A stretch of 64,000 bases of DNA from an uncultured Actinomyces sp. (GTDB lineage: Bacteria; Actinomycetota; Actinomycetes; Actinomycetales; Actinomycetaceae), in assembly GCA_946998115.1 (NCBI GenBank), contig CAMPYB010000003.1:1-64000 (forward strand), written 5' to 3'. Positions 7,488-17,386 of this stretch are shown here, piece after piece (within the stretch, counting starts at the first letter, position 1; each line of letters opens with the position of its first letter). A program made the translations under genes and the position numbers. A model generated the notes under the pieces. That model was not told the DNA's origin and searched no databases. It saw nothing but the letters and a program-made list of their open reading frames with translations.

Positions 7488-10001
7488 ATGAAGTTTTTAA
7501 AACAAATATTTGCAGTGATAATAGTAACATTGTGTGTTGTTGCCATCATCAGCCCTATGTTTGTATTTGCAAATAATAATGTCAGCAAAAATAATTTTTA
7601 CAGTAACGAAAAATCATTGAATACAAGTTCTGCAAAAAATACAAGTCTTACGAAGAATGTGCCGACAAAGAAAAACTCTCAATTTCATTTTCTAAACTCG
7701 CGAAATAAAAATCCTAAAAATATGCAAGATAAAAAACTTGGTAAAAAAGAAAACTTATTAGTTCTAGGCGTAACAGGTTTAAGGTTTGAAGATATAATAG
7801 GTCAATTCAAGTATAGAACATATAAAAATCTGGAAAAATTTTTAGAAAATAGTGCGCTTGGAAACAACATTGTTAGATCACTATCTTCTGCTACATGCCC
7901 TGCAGATGGCTGGTTAGCTTTGAACACAGGCAAAAGAATGCCAGATGTGTATAGAGGCGGTGCAGGTATTTGTGTTAGTTTTGAAGCACCATATGATTCA
8001 GGCAGAATCCACGACTGGAATGCTTACGTACAAAGCGAAAAAGACAGTAATTACGGTGCTGAACTTGGAACTTTAGCTAGTAGGTTATCTAAAGTCAAAA
8101 CTAAAGCTATAGGTCTCGGTGCGGCTGTAGCATTAGCAAAATCAAATGGTAAACATGGCGATTATACATCTGCTAGTGAAAATGATTATATTTTCGCTAA
8201 AGATGTAAGCAATGCATTAACTGATAATAAACTAGTTATTGCTGATCTTGGTTCTATAAGACCTTATGAAAATATAATTCCAAGAAATTATTCTATAGAT
8301 AGCTATTTTATGGCAACTGAACGTGGTCGTATGGAAAAACGTCAGTATAGTCAAGAAAAAATGTTAAAACGTGGCGGAGAAGATTATTATGAAACTGCGC
8401 TATCGCGAGATACAGATAAAATGTTAAGACGCATAGACACGGTTTTGTCATATCAAAAGCCTAATCAAAATATAATTTTAGTTTCTTTAGCGGATTCAGG
8501 ATCTAAACCTCATTTACAAATGATGGCGTTAAAAGGTCCAGTTTTTGCTCATAAAGGATTTATATCTTCAACTTCTACTAGGCACCTAGGATTAGCGCAA
8601 AATGCTGACGTGCATGATAAAATACTGGAACTTTTAGGTCAAGAAGAAAAATCTTCGCTTTCAACAATTTCTAGTACTTTACCTGCAATTAGGCAAGGTG
8701 ATGTTTTACCTAATAGTGCACAAAAATATGATGGGTCAAGAATTAATCAATTAATTGATAGAGCTGTACATGCAGATCGAATAAGAAGTATAGCACCCGT
8801 ATTTCTTGTATACATGATTTGTATAACTGGTTTATTATTCCTTGCTGTCGGCTTGTTTATGAATAAACATGTGGTTAATTTTATTGAAAAGCATGCGTAT
8901 AAGAATATTTCTAAAATAGTGAAATCAGTTCGTTTATGGAATGCGTTACGTTTTATTTCATTAGTTGTAGCATGTATTCCTATATCAGGGCTAGTTTACA
9001 ATTTAATACCTTGGTGGCGACATTCGATGCAACAAGTTGGAACAATCTTCGTTTCAACATTAATTGCTGTAATAATAGCTTCAATATGTTCAACTACTAG
9101 AAATAAAAAAAGTCTAACTAATCCTTTACTTATAATTTCTTTTTTGTATGTAATTATTCTCACATTAGATCCTTTAATTGGAAATAAATTATTACTTGAT
9201 TCTGTATTGGGCTCACAATCAATTGTCGGAGCGCGAATGTATGGTTTCGGCAATATAATGTTCGCATTGTTTTCTTCAGCGATTTTAATCTTTACAGCAA
9301 CATTATGTGAAAAATTTGTTTTACAGAAAAAAAAGATTGCTATTTTTACAATTTTGGTTGCAGGCATGGTATTTGCTGTTTTAGTGGACGGGCTTCCACC
9401 ATTAGGCGCAGATTTTGGTGGTCCTCCAGCTATAATCCCAGCTTTTATTTTCTTAATGCTCATATTGCTAGGAATCAAACTTAATTGGAAAAAAGTATTA
9501 TTAGTAGGAATATTTACTGTTCTATCAGTGTCAGGTATAGCAATATTCGATTGGAGCAGGCCTGCTGTTGAACGCACTCACCTTGGCGATTTTGTGCAAA
9601 TAGTTTTAGATGGTGGTTTATGGCAAGTGATTTATAGAAAAATTGGTGCCAATATAAACATGCTTTCTTCACCTTTGATAGTTATTGCTATAGGTGGAGT
9701 TATAATTATTTCGTATATATTCATATATCCGCATTTCAAAGCAAAAAGAGGTTTTAATGCCGATTCATATTCTTGGCTTATAAATGAATACACGAATGAA
9801 ACATTAGTTCATAATTTCATTATTTTTAAACCGATGATTTATGCCTTGACAGTTTTACATTTCATAGGCGGATCTATAAATGATTCAGGTATTATTATTC
9901 CAGCTAATGCAATAGTTTTGATAGTGCCTTTATTTTTATCAGTTTGGTTTACGTGGATGATTAATATTAGAAGTGAAAAAAGATTCAATAGTGTGCAATA
10001 A
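7488..10001 (+). CDS. Large membrane protein with extracytoplasmic alkaline-phosphatase-like domain
   Basis: This 837-residue protein opens with a signal-anchor (residues 5-29) and a polar Asn/Lys/Ser-rich stretch. A domain at about residues 83-400 starts LLVLGVTGLRFEDI and contains the TCPADGWLALNTGKR block found in conserved actinobacterial envelope proteins with an alkaline-phosphatase-like fold. From about residue 435 onward there are roughly ten hydrophobic segments. I infer an extracytoplasmic hydrolase-like domain on a polytopic membrane base, possibly handling a lipid-linked intermediate. Activity is unproven. Gene order (glycosyltransferase, lipid kinase, this gene, serS) suggests an envelope function. 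GGGAA precedes the ATG. Confidence 0.65.
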   Translation: MKFLKQIFAVIIVTLCVVAIISPMFVFANNNVSKNNFYSNEKSLNTSSAKNTSLTKNVPTKKNSQFHFLNSRNKNPKNMQDKKLGKKENLLVLGVTGLRFEDIIGQFKYRTYKNLEKFLENSALGNNIVRSLSSATCPADGWLALNTGKRMPDVYRGGAGICVSFEAPYDSGRIHDWNAYVQSEKDSNYGAELGTLASRLSKVKTKAIGLGAAVALAKSNGKHGDYTSASENDYIFAKDVSNALTDNKLVIADLGSIRPYENIIPRNYSIDSYFMATERGRMEKRQYSQEKMLKRGGEDYYETALSRDTDKMLRRIDTVLSYQKPNQNIILVSLADSGSKPHLQMMALKGPVFAHKGFISSTSTRHLGLAQNADVHDKILELLGQEEKSSLSTISSTLPAIRQGDVLPNSAQKYDGSRINQLIDRAVHADRIRSIAPVFLVYMICITGLLFLAVGLFMNKHVVNFIEKHAYKNISKIVKSVRLWNALRFISLVVACIPISGLVYNLIPWWRHSMQQVGTIFVSTLIAVIIASICSTTRNKKSLTNPLLIISFLYVIILTLDPLIGNKLLLDSVLGSQSIVGARMYGFGNIMFALFSSAILIFTATLCEKFVLQKKKIAIFTILVAGMVFAVLVDGLPPLGADFGGPPAIIPAFIFLMLILLGIKLNWKKVLLVGIFTVLSVSGIAIFDWSRPAVERTHLGDFVQIVLDGGLWQVIYRKIGANINMLSSPLIVIAIGGVIIISYIFIYPHFKAKRGFNADSYSWLINEYTNETLVHNFIIFKPMIYALTVLHFIGGSINDSGIIIPANAIVLIVPLFLSVWFTWMINIRSEKRFNSVQ

Positions 10002-10038
10002 TAGTTAATATATAAATATTTTGCATGGAGTTATAATA

Positions 10039-11310
10039 ATGATTGATATAAATCTGATTCGCAAAAACCCGCAAATAGCTAAAGCAAGTCAGATTGCACG
10101 TGGTGCAAATCCTGATTTAATTGACGATGCTATTAAGGCTGATGATGAGCGTAAAAAATGTTTGACTATATTTGAAGAAAAGCGGTCTAAGCAAAAAGAA
10201 TTATCTCGTAATATAAGTAAGTGCTCTCCTGATGAGCGTGCAAAATTATTACAGGAAGCTAAAATTTTGGCTGAAGAAGTGAAAAAAGCTGAAGCCTTAG
10301 CTAATAAAAAAGCTGAAGAAGCTACTAAAATTTTAGCATCTATAGATAATATAATTTTAGAAGATGTTCCTAGCGGTGGCGAAGATGACTATGTTGTTTT
10401 GAAACATGTAGGAAAGATTCGCGATTTTAAAGCTGAAGGTGTTGAAATAAAAGACCATTTAGATTTAGCTGAAGGAATTAAAGCTGTTGATGTGAAACGT
10501 GGTGCTAAAGTTTCAGGAGCACGTTTTTACTATTTGACTGGTATAGGTGCCAGACTAGAATTAGCTTTGCTTACAATGGCTTATGATCAAGCTATTGAGG
10601 CTGGTTTTACACCAATGGTTACACCAACTCTTGTCACTCCTCAAATCATGTCAGGTACAGGTTTTTTGGGTGAACATAGTGCAGAAATTTATTATCTACC
10701 AACCGATGACTTATATTTGACAGGCACAAGTGAAGTTGCTTTGGCAGGGTATCACGCTAATGAAATAATTGATTTGAGCGACGGTCCTAATAGGTATGCT
10801 GGTTGGTCAACTTGTTATAGGCGTGAAGCTGGTTCGCATGGCAAAGACACTCGAGGAATTATAAGAGTTCATCAGTTCAACAAGATTGAAATGTTCTCGT
10901 ACTGTAAACCTGAACAAGCACAAGAAGAACATGCTAGACTCTTAGGCTGGGAAGAAGAAATGCTCGCCAAAGTAGAGTTACCTTACCGTGTTATAGATAC
11001 CGCTGCTGGTGATTTAGGTAGTTCAGCTGCTCGTAAATTTGATTGCGAAGCATGGCTTCCTAGCCAAAATCGTTGGATGGAAGTTACTTCAACTTCTAAT
11101 TGCACTACTTTCCAGGCTCGCCGATTGAATATAAGGGAGCGTAGTGAAAATGGAACAAGTTTTGTAGCAACTTTGAATGGAACATTAGCAACTACAAGGT
11201 GGCTTGTTGCAATTCTTGAAAATCATCAGCAGGCAGATGGTAGTATTTATGTGCCTAAAGCTATGCGTAAATATTTAGGTGGGCTTGAATACTTATTGCC
11301 TGAAAAGTAA
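10039..11310 (+). CDS. serS: Serine--tRNA ligase
   Basis: SerRS charges tRNA-Ser (and tRNA-Sec where present). The 423-residue product has the N-terminal helical arm that recognises the long variable loop (about residues 25-100). The class II core follows: TSEVALAGYH, motif 2 YRREAGSHGKDTRGIIRVHQF, and motif 3 GTLATTRWLVAILENHQ. GGAG at 10027-10030 places the start at the ATG at 10039 rather than the upstream TTG of the frame. It ends shortly before a rho-independent terminator. Three serine tRNA genes lie within 16 kb downstream. Confidence 0.97.
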   Translation: MIDINLIRKNPQIAKASQIARGANPDLIDDAIKADDERKKCLTIFEEKRSKQKELSRNISKCSPDERAKLLQEAKILAEEVKKAEALANKKAEEATKILASIDNIILEDVPSGGEDDYVVLKHVGKIRDFKAEGVEIKDHLDLAEGIKAVDVKRGAKVSGARFYYLTGIGARLELALLTMAYDQAIEAGFTPMVTPTLVTPQIMSGTGFLGEHSAEIYYLPTDDLYLTGTSEVALAGYHANEIIDLSDGPNRYAGWSTCYRREAGSHGKDTRGIIRVHQFNKIEMFSYCKPEQAQEEHARLLGWEEEMLAKVELPYRVIDTAAGDLGSSAARKFDCEAWLPSQNRWMEVTSTSNCTTFQARRLNIRERSENGTSFVATLNGTLATTRWLVAILENHQQADGSIYVPKAMRKYLGGLEYLLPEK

Positions 11311-11328
11311 ATATTGTATTTGTAGATT

Positions 11329-11373
11329 AACGACATTGTGGAGATTTTTCTTATACAGTGTCGTTAATTTTTT
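11329..11373 (+). terminator. Rho-independent terminator after serS
   Basis: An 11-bp stem is formed by AACGACATTGT (11329-11339) and ACAGTGTCGTT (11355-11365) with one G-U pair, followed by AATTTTTTAT. It ends the envelope/serS transcription unit. Confidence 0.8.
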
Positions 11374-11421
11374 ATAACCATGCAAAGAGATTTTAAATAA
11401 CGGAAATGAAATATTATTTAA

Positions 11422-11437
11422 TGTTTCATGTGAAACA
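11422..11437. promoter_or_regulatory. Candidate parS centromere site
   Basis: TGTTTCATGTGAAACA differs at one position from the widely conserved bacterial parS consensus TGTTTCACGTGAAACA bound by ParB. It is intergenic between serS and a HAD phosphatase gene. parS sites cluster near oriC, and serS is origin-proximal in several actinobacteria, so the context agrees. Confidence 0.6.
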
Positions 11438-11532
11438 TATTTTCTAATAACCAACTAGCTCAGCGCATAATTTGGTTTATATCACTTATAATAATTACGG
11501 GTAAATATTTTCGCTCAGGAAGAAAATGACGA

Positions 11533-12402
11533 ATGAATTTTGAAGATATAATATATGCGCAAAAAGAAAAATTGCCTGATTGGGTTAAAGAAAAATTTCA
11601 GGAATGCCTTTTAGCGATTGATATTGATGGCACTTTGCTAGAACATGGTAAGCCTTTTAGTGCACAAATGAAAAAAAGTATTAAAAAAATAGCAAATTCA
11701 GGAATCATATTTTGCATAGCTACAGGGAGAGGGATTCTTTCACTCAAAATAATTTTGAAAGAATTAGGGATAAATAAGTGTCATGCAGTTTGTTCAAATG
11801 GCGCAGTTGTAGCTTCTTTTGATCCTTCATATAAAAACGGATACAAAGTTTTGTGGCAAAAAGATTTTATACCTAAAAATATAATACAAACTTTGGAAAA
11901 AAATTTTGAAAGGCCTTATTACGCTCTTGAAGAAACTGAAAATGGTTATTATGTAAATGAAATATTCCCCAAAAATACTATATTTGGTAAACAAATAAAA
12001 ATCACTGACTATTCTATTATAGAAAAACCTACACGTAGATTACTTGTATCTCTACCAGGATTGTCACAAAATGAAATAATTAAAAAATTGAAAAATATTG
12101 ACTGTTCAGAAGTAGAATGCACATTGGGACAAATATCTTGGTTAGATATAACTGCAAAAAATATAAATAAAAAATTAGGTTTAGAAAAAATAATAGATAT
12201 GCTAAGCCTAAATAAAGAATATAGTATTGCAGTTGGCGACGGCGATAACGATAAGAAAATGTTTCAGTTAGTTGCTCATGCTGTAGCGATGGGAAACGCC
12301 AGTGAAGATGTCAAAAAATATGCTAATGCAATAACTGGAACTGTATACGAAGATGGTTGCGCCGCATTATTTGAAGCTATAATTCAAACTCTTTATAAAT
12401 AA
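11533..12402 (+). CDS. Cof-type HAD-IIB family phosphatase
   Basis: This 289-residue protein has HAD motif I LAIDIDGTLLEHG, motif II IATGRG, and motif IV AVGDGDNDKKMFQLVAHAVAMGNA. A type IIB cap lies between motifs II and III, as in Cof/YidA phosphatases that hydrolyse sugar phosphates or cofactor phosphates. Substrate is not predictable. An AGGAAG site about ten bases upstream supports the ATG at 11533. A short overlapping ATG at 11526 runs into a stop at once. An AGE-family isomerase gene follows 40 bp downstream, suggesting both act on sugar phosphates or sugars. Confidence 0.85.
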   Translation: MNFEDIIYAQKEKLPDWVKEKFQECLLAIDIDGTLLEHGKPFSAQMKKSIKKIANSGIIFCIATGRGILSLKIILKELGINKCHAVCSNGAVVASFDPSYKNGYKVLWQKDFIPKNIIQTLEKNFERPYYALEETENGYYVNEIFPKNTIFGKQIKITDYSIIEKPTRRLLVSLPGLSQNEIIKKLKNIDCSEVECTLGQISWLDITAKNINKKLGLEKIIDMLSLNKEYSIAVGDGDNDKKMFQLVAHAVAMGNASEDVKKYANAITGTVYEDGCAALFEAIIQTLYK

Positions 12403-12442
12403 ACTAACCTCAAGAAAACAAGATTTAGGAAAGCTAAAATAA

Positions 12443-13903
12443 ATGTATAAAAATGAAATCACTAACAGCCATGAGCAGTGGCTTGATGATAGAATAAATG
12501 ACTTATTTGATTTCGGAATTAATTCACAGCAATACGGCGGTTTTGGATACTTAAATTCTGAAGGCAAGATTGATAAAACTAAAAATATGCAAACATATAT
12601 TACGTGCAGAATGACACATATTTACAGTATGTATGCTTTAGAAAATGATTTTGATGAACAGTTACAAGACAAAGTGAAACTCGCTAGGGAACTGGCAAGT
12701 CATGGTGTGAAAAGTTTAATAAATAATGTGCAAGACAAAAAGAATAAAGGTTTTTACGAGGAAATATATTCATATTCCGATAGATCTGATAGCAAATTTG
12801 CAAATATTTCAGAGCAAAGCTCAAATGAATGTGCTGAATATGATTTAAAAACATTACCTAGCGAAGGCGGTAGTAGAAAAGTTGCTTATGCTCACGCATT
12901 TGTTTTATTAGCGGCTTCAAGTGCTGTATGCGCCAAAATACCTAGAGCGGAAGAATTATTTCACAATATAGTAGATGTTGTAAATAAATATTTTTGGGAT
13001 GATAAGTGTCAAAAAACAATTGAGTCTTACGATGAAGACTGGTCAAATTGTGAAAAATATAGAGGCGTAAATGCTGCTATGCACATGACTGAAGCATTTT
13101 TAAATACTTGCTGTGCTGTAAATGCTATGCCTGCTATTAGTGATATAAATTGGTTTCAGAGAGCTGAATCGCTAGCGTGTTTTGTATTTGATTTAGCTAG
13201 AAATAATTCGTATATGATTCCTGAACACTTTGATGAAAATTGGGAACCTGCGTGGGATTATAATGTTGAAGATAAAAGTCATCAATTCAGACCTTATGGA
13301 GCAACTGTTGGACACGCTATGGAATGGGCGAGACTTGGTGTTCAGCTTGTTCTCACTCACTATAAGCATATGGGAGAGATTGGGGATAAATATTTAAATG
13401 TGTTAAAAGATTGCGTTGGTCTTTATAATGTTGCATTGCAAACTTGGGGCGTGGATGGTAAGGATGGTTTTGTGTATACTACAGATTTCAAGTCCAATCC
13501 AATAGTGCGCGATAGAATGCATTGGGTTTTATGTGAAGCTATAGGTGCAACTATTGCTTTGAAACAAGCTAAGAGTCTTTTGAAAAAATTATCGTATAAT
13601 GTTGATTTTATGAATTTAAAATATGGAGTTAAATATATTAAAAATTCTGATTATTTCAATGTAGAAAATATTTCTGACATAAAATTAGGATTTTTGGATG
13701 TGTATGATTATTGGTATAGAAAATTTATTAAGTATGCAGATAATTATTTGATTACCGATGATGGGCGTTGGAATCATCAGTTAGATTTTTCAAATAATTT
13801 TTCTACAACAATTTGGGATGGTAGACCTGATATTTATCATGCATATCAGGCTTTATGGTTTGCGAAAAATAATAATATATTTTTATCTAATGATTTTATG
13901 TGA
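12443..13903 (+). CDS. AGE-family epimerase/isomerase
   Basis: This 486-residue protein belongs to the N-acylglucosamine 2-epimerase/YihS superfamily of (alpha/alpha)6-barrel sugar isomerases. Markers are the N-terminal HEQWLDDRINDLFDFG, the ITCRMTHIYSMYAL block, VAYAHAFVLLAASSAV (a likely catalytic His), YGATVGHAMEWARL, and RMHWVLCEAIGATIAL. Such enzymes act as aldose-ketose isomerases or 2-epimerases on free sugars; mannose or sulfoquinovose isomerase activity is possible but unproven. TTAGGAAAG lies some 13 bases before the ATG. It probably forms a two-gene unit with the upstream HAD phosphatase. Confidence 0.75.
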   Translation: MYKNEITNSHEQWLDDRINDLFDFGINSQQYGGFGYLNSEGKIDKTKNMQTYITCRMTHIYSMYALENDFDEQLQDKVKLARELASHGVKSLINNVQDKKNKGFYEEIYSYSDRSDSKFANISEQSSNECAEYDLKTLPSEGGSRKVAYAHAFVLLAASSAVCAKIPRAEELFHNIVDVVNKYFWDDKCQKTIESYDEDWSNCEKYRGVNAAMHMTEAFLNTCCAVNAMPAISDINWFQRAESLACFVFDLARNNSYMIPEHFDENWEPAWDYNVEDKSHQFRPYGATVGHAMEWARLGVQLVLTHYKHMGEIGDKYLNVLKDCVGLYNVALQTWGVDGKDGFVYTTDFKSNPIVRDRMHWVLCEAIGATIALKQAKSLLKKLSYNVDFMNLKYGVKYIKNSDYFNVENISDIKLGFLDVYDYWYRKFIKYADNYLITDDGRWNHQLDFSNNFSTTIWDGRPDIYHAYQALWFAKNNNIFLSNDFM

Positions 13904-14121
13904 ATAAGATAATTTCAATTGATTGTGCTTTTGATTATGCTTATCTGTGAATTTCGTATTATTTTTACTATATGTGTGACATAAATGTAATAAGATAATA
14001 GAATTTAATGCAGTAAAGAATCAAATATGTGTGAAATGTTACATTATTAGTTTTTCATTTTGCTTGATAAATGTATCTTTAATTATTACTAAATAAGATT
14101 TATTAAAGGGAAGAACGGGTA

Positions 14122-15393
14122 ATGAAAGGTAATATTGCTGTTTTTGCTGGCAAGATAGCGGCTAAAATATCTCGTGCTACAGGACGTGGTAATGGAGGTA
14201 TGATTGGTGGAAAAATAGCTATGGCTTTGGATAAAAAAATTATGGCAAAGCTTGCTTCTGGTAAAAAAGTTGTTCTAGTAACTGGAACTAATGGTAAATC
14301 TACTACTACCAAAATGGTTTGTGCTGCGCTTAAAACAAAAGGCAAAGTTGCCACTAATGATTTAGGCGACAATATGTATGCTGGTGTTGTCAGCGCAATG
14401 ATGAATGATATAGATTCAGAATATGTTGTTTTGGAAGTTGATGAATTACATTTAGAAACTGTTGCGAGAGAAACAAATCCTGCCACAATTATTTTACTTA
14501 ATTTGACTGCCGATCAGCTTGACCGTGTAGGTGAAGTTTCTTTGATAGAAAAAAAAGTTCGAGCAGGTGTGAACGTGGCGAAGAACGCCTTTGTTGTAGC
14601 TAATTGTGATGATCCTATGGTTAGTAGTGCTGCTTGGGATAATAAAGATAATATTTGGTGTGCTTGTGCTACCAATAATTTTAATACTTGTCTGAAATTT
14701 TCTAGAACTAATGGATTCGTTAAATATATTGATAATAAGTGGGTAGCTATTGCTGATAATGGTGAAATTAGCGATTTTGCGCGCCCTAAACCAGATTGGT
14801 ATTATGATGAAACTGGTGTTTTATGCGGTCCTGATGGTATTAAAACTAGTTTAAACTTAAAACTTCCTGGAATAGCTAATAGGATGAATGCTATGCAAGC
14901 TATTGCTTGTGCTACGCGATTAGGAGTTGCTGTTGATGAAGCTGTTAAAGCTGTAGAAAGTGTTGATAATGTAGCTGGAAGATATGCGATTGCTGATATT
15001 GAAGGACGTTTAGTGCATATGCTTTTAGCTAAAAATCCTGCAGGTTGGTCTCAAGCTATTTCTATGATTGCACCTGATGCTAAAAATATTGTAATAGGTG
15101 TAAATGGTATGGTTGGCGACGGAGTGGATTTATCTTGGATTTGGGATATTGATTTTAGCATTTTAGCATCTAAAGTAAATGATGATTGTGAATGCAAAAT
15201 TTATGCAACTGGTAAAAGGTGTGCTGATTTGTCTGTGCTTTTGAGTTACCTGGGTATAAAGCATGAAATGTTAGAAGATCCAGTGGAGGCTATATTGAAA
15301 TGTCCTACGGGCCCAGTTGAACTATTAGCAAACTATACTTCTTTTCATGATGTGAAACATGTTATTGCTTCACGTGGATATAAATATTTGTAA
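14122..15393 (+). CDS. murT: Lipid II isoglutaminyl synthase, MurT subunit
   Basis: MurT, with GatD, amidates the alpha-carboxyl of D-Glu in lipid II to D-iso-Gln, using glutamine and ATP. The 423-residue sequence is a Mur-ligase-like protein with a basic N-terminus, the ATP-binding P-loop VLVTGTNGKSTTTKM (about residues 53-67), and the C-terminal DUF1727 domain that contacts GatD. The central insertion carries several Cys residues (CDDP, CACATNNFNTC), as in the Cys ribbon of the MurT family. The partner gene starts 16 bp downstream with its own strong ribosome binding site. Confidence 0.95.
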   Translation: MKGNIAVFAGKIAAKISRATGRGNGGMIGGKIAMALDKKIMAKLASGKKVVLVTGTNGKSTTTKMVCAALKTKGKVATNDLGDNMYAGVVSAMMNDIDSEYVVLEVDELHLETVARETNPATIILLNLTADQLDRVGEVSLIEKKVRAGVNVAKNAFVVANCDDPMVSSAAWDNKDNIWCACATNNFNTCLKFSRTNGFVKYIDNKWVAIADNGEISDFARPKPDWYYDETGVLCGPDGIKTSLNLKLPGIANRMNAMQAIACATRLGVAVDEAVKAVESVDNVAGRYAIADIEGRLVHMLLAKNPAGWSQAISMIAPDAKNIVIGVNGMVGDGVDLSWIWDIDFSILASKVNDDCECKIYATGKRCADLSVLLSYLGIKHEMLEDPVEAILKCPTGPVELLANYTSFHDVKHVIASRGYKYL

Positions 15394-15409
15394 TAAATTA
15401 GGTGGATAT

Positions 15410-16198
15410 ATGTCAGAGAAATTACAAATTTGTTTTATTGCTCCTGAACTTTTGGGTACTTATGGCGATAGTGGTAATGGTATTGTTCTTTGCAAACGTG
15501 CGCAATTACATGGTTTTGATGCAGAGTTAATAAAGTGTTCTTTTGGGGATCCTTTACCGTCTTCTGCTGATATTTATGTTTTAGGTGGTGCTGAAGATAC
15601 TCCTAAGAGTGTTGTTGTTCAATATTTGAAGAATTGTGACAATTTTTCAAAAGTTTTTGATGGTTCTAAGCCTGTTTTAGCTACATGTGTTTCTATGCAA
15701 ATTTTGGGATCTTCTTTTGAAAATTCTGCTGGTGAGACAGTTTCTGGATTGGATGTTCTTGATATTTCTACTGTTTCTGAAAAAAATCGTATAGTTGGTG
15801 AGCTAGTATCTATTCCGATTTTGCCAGGGTTAAATGATTTGATGACTGGTTTTGAAAATCATGCTAGTACTACAATTTTAGGTAAGGATGCAAAGCCTTT
15901 AGGTATTGTTGTACGTGGTAGTGGGAATGGAACTTTATCTTCAGATACTGATTTTATGTGTCAGTATGTTGAGAAAGCTAAAAAATATTTGGATGCTGAT
16001 TGTGCTTCTTACAAGTTTGATGGTGCTGTATCAGGTAATATTTTAGCGACTTATATGCATGGTCCTTGTTTAGCTCGAAATCCTGAACTTGCTGATTGGC
16101 TTATTTCTAAAGCTACTGGGTGTTCATTGCAACCGTTAGATTTTGGTAATGTTAATGATTTTAGAGCTGATCGTTTGAAAGCAGTAGGTATTGAATAA
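15410..16198 (+). CDS. gatD: Lipid II isoglutaminyl synthase, glutamine amidotransferase subunit GatD
   Basis: GatD is the class I glutaminase that hands ammonia to MurT. In this 262-residue protein the start region ICFIAPELLGTYGDSGN is characteristic, the nucleophile elbow is LATCVSMQILG (Cys), and the catalytic His lies in LATYMHGPCLARNPELADW. AGGTGG at 15400-15405 fixes the start at the ATG at 15410; an in-frame upstream start would overlap murT. The operon ends in a terminator 25 bp downstream. Confidence 0.95.
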   Translation: MSEKLQICFIAPELLGTYGDSGNGIVLCKRAQLHGFDAELIKCSFGDPLPSSADIYVLGGAEDTPKSVVVQYLKNCDNFSKVFDGSKPVLATCVSMQILGSSFENSAGETVSGLDVLDISTVSEKNRIVGELVSIPILPGLNDLMTGFENHASTTILGKDAKPLGIVVRGSGNGTLSSDTDFMCQYVEKAKKYLDADCASYKFDGAVSGNILATYMHGPCLARNPELADWLISKATGCSLQPLDFGNVNDFRADRLKAVGIE

Positions 16199-16222
16199 CC
16201 TTCATGTTATAAGAGTTTTAGT

Positions 16223-16252
16223 ATGGGAGCTTTTAGCTCCCATTTTTATTTA
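16223..16252 (+). terminator. Rho-independent terminator after gatD
   Basis: A perfect 8-bp stem is formed by ATGGGAGC (16223-16230) and GCTCCCAT (16236-16243) with a TTTTA loop, followed by TTTTATTTATTTTT. It overlaps the end of the convergent CPBP gene. Confidence 0.85.
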
Positions 16253-17325
16253 TTTTTCTTACAGCAAAATATTTCTTGTGTTTGTTTGAATTCTTTGTTT
16301 TTTATTATTTTTTCGTTTTTTTCAGGTTCAAAATATTTTTCTTTAGTTTTATTTTCAATATTTTTTATTTCGTTTGCTTTATCGGATATAGTGTAAGTTC
16401 GTTTAATATTATTTTTATTGCATAAATATAGTGTTATAAGTATCAGAGTTATTAATTGTATCAGTGTAAATATTAAATCGTTGCTTGAACCTGATGCTTG
16501 TGGATCGAATGTTTGTGTTGTAAGAAATGTTTGTAACACTGAAATTATGTTGTTTGCAGAATGTATTGCTATTGCTGCTTCGAGTCCTCCTGTTTTGTAT
16601 GTTAAATATCCATTTGTTATTCCAAATATTAAAACATCTAAAAATGCCCATGAATTGTAAGTGTGAGCGAATGCAAATAATATGCTTGTTACGCCTATAG
16701 ATATTATGGATGAGCGAAACCAGTTACCTAATGTTTGCATTAAAAATCCTCTGAATACATATTCTTCAGACGCTGATTGTAATGGTATTATGAAAAATAT
16801 TACGATTATAAATCCTATCCAATATTTGATGTCATATGTTTTTTCAGGTAATGATATGTCGTTTAGAGTTCCAGTTATTATTCCTATAAATACATGCATT
16901 AATATGGATATGACAGTGGCGTAGATGGCTATTTTGGTCATAAATTTCCACCGCAAATGTAGAGCAACTGATGATATCATTCGTATAGGATTCATGCGCA
17001 TTATCCACATGGATAAAAATAGAGATGGTAGTAGCAATGCAACTGAAGAAAACAATACAAAAATGATTGATAAATTCAGTGTTGTTTTTCCAGTGAATAG
17101 TTGTAAATATTGCGATATGGTGTATGTTTTATAAAAGTTTAATGCTACATATGAAATTAAAAACAATATTGTTTGTAGTATTAAGTAAAAAATTATGCAT
17201 ATCAATATAGCAATTATTGGTTTCCATATTGTTCTGCTTTTAAAAGCATTAGGTAATGTATGATATTCATATATGCCTTTTGACATTTCATTTTGTTTGA
17301 TTCCCAATATTGTTTTTAATTTCAT
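16246..17325 (-). CDS. CPBP family intramembrane glutamic endopeptidase
   Basis: This 359-residue polytopic membrane protein belongs to the CAAX protease / bacteriocin-processing (CPBP) family. Motif 1 is SASEEYVFRGFL (EExxxR), motif 2 is FAFAHTYNSW (FxxxH), and the last motif is HSANNIISV (HxxxN), which together form the active site. About eight hydrophobic segments are present. The last ~50 residues are a Lys/Glu-rich cytoplasmic tail ending in CCKKNK. GAGAG precedes the ATG. It is adjacent to a sortase-anchored surface protein on the same strand, but a functional link is speculative. Confidence 0.85.
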   Translation of the reverse strand: MKLKTILGIKQNEMSKGIYEYHTLPNAFKSRTIWKPIIAILICIIFYLILQTILFLISYVALNFYKTYTISQYLQLFTGKTTLNLSIIFVLFSSVALLLPSLFLSMWIMRMNPIRMISSVALHLRWKFMTKIAIYATVISILMHVFIGIITGTLNDISLPEKTYDIKYWIGFIIVIFFIIPLQSASEEYVFRGFLMQTLGNWFRSSIISIGVTSILFAFAHTYNSWAFLDVLIFGITNGYLTYKTGGLEAAIAIHSANNIISVLQTFLTTQTFDPQASGSSNDLIFTLIQLITLILITLYLCNKNNIKRTYTISDKANEIKNIENKTKEKYFEPEKNEKIIKNKEFKQTQEIFCCKKNK

Positions 17326-17386
17326 TTATACTCTCTATCTATTTTTGAATATATCTATTTAACTATATTTTTTTTATGTTGCATAT

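Noticed and set aside
8996..9577. 193-codon minus-strand frame inside the large membrane protein gene
   Set aside because: It lies opposite hydrophobic coding sequence, with no family similarity or start signal.
12443..13903. Specific assignment as sulfoquinovose or mannose isomerase
   Set aside because: The family is clear but substrate-specific residues cannot be decided without alignment, and no sulfoquinovose pathway genes are nearby.
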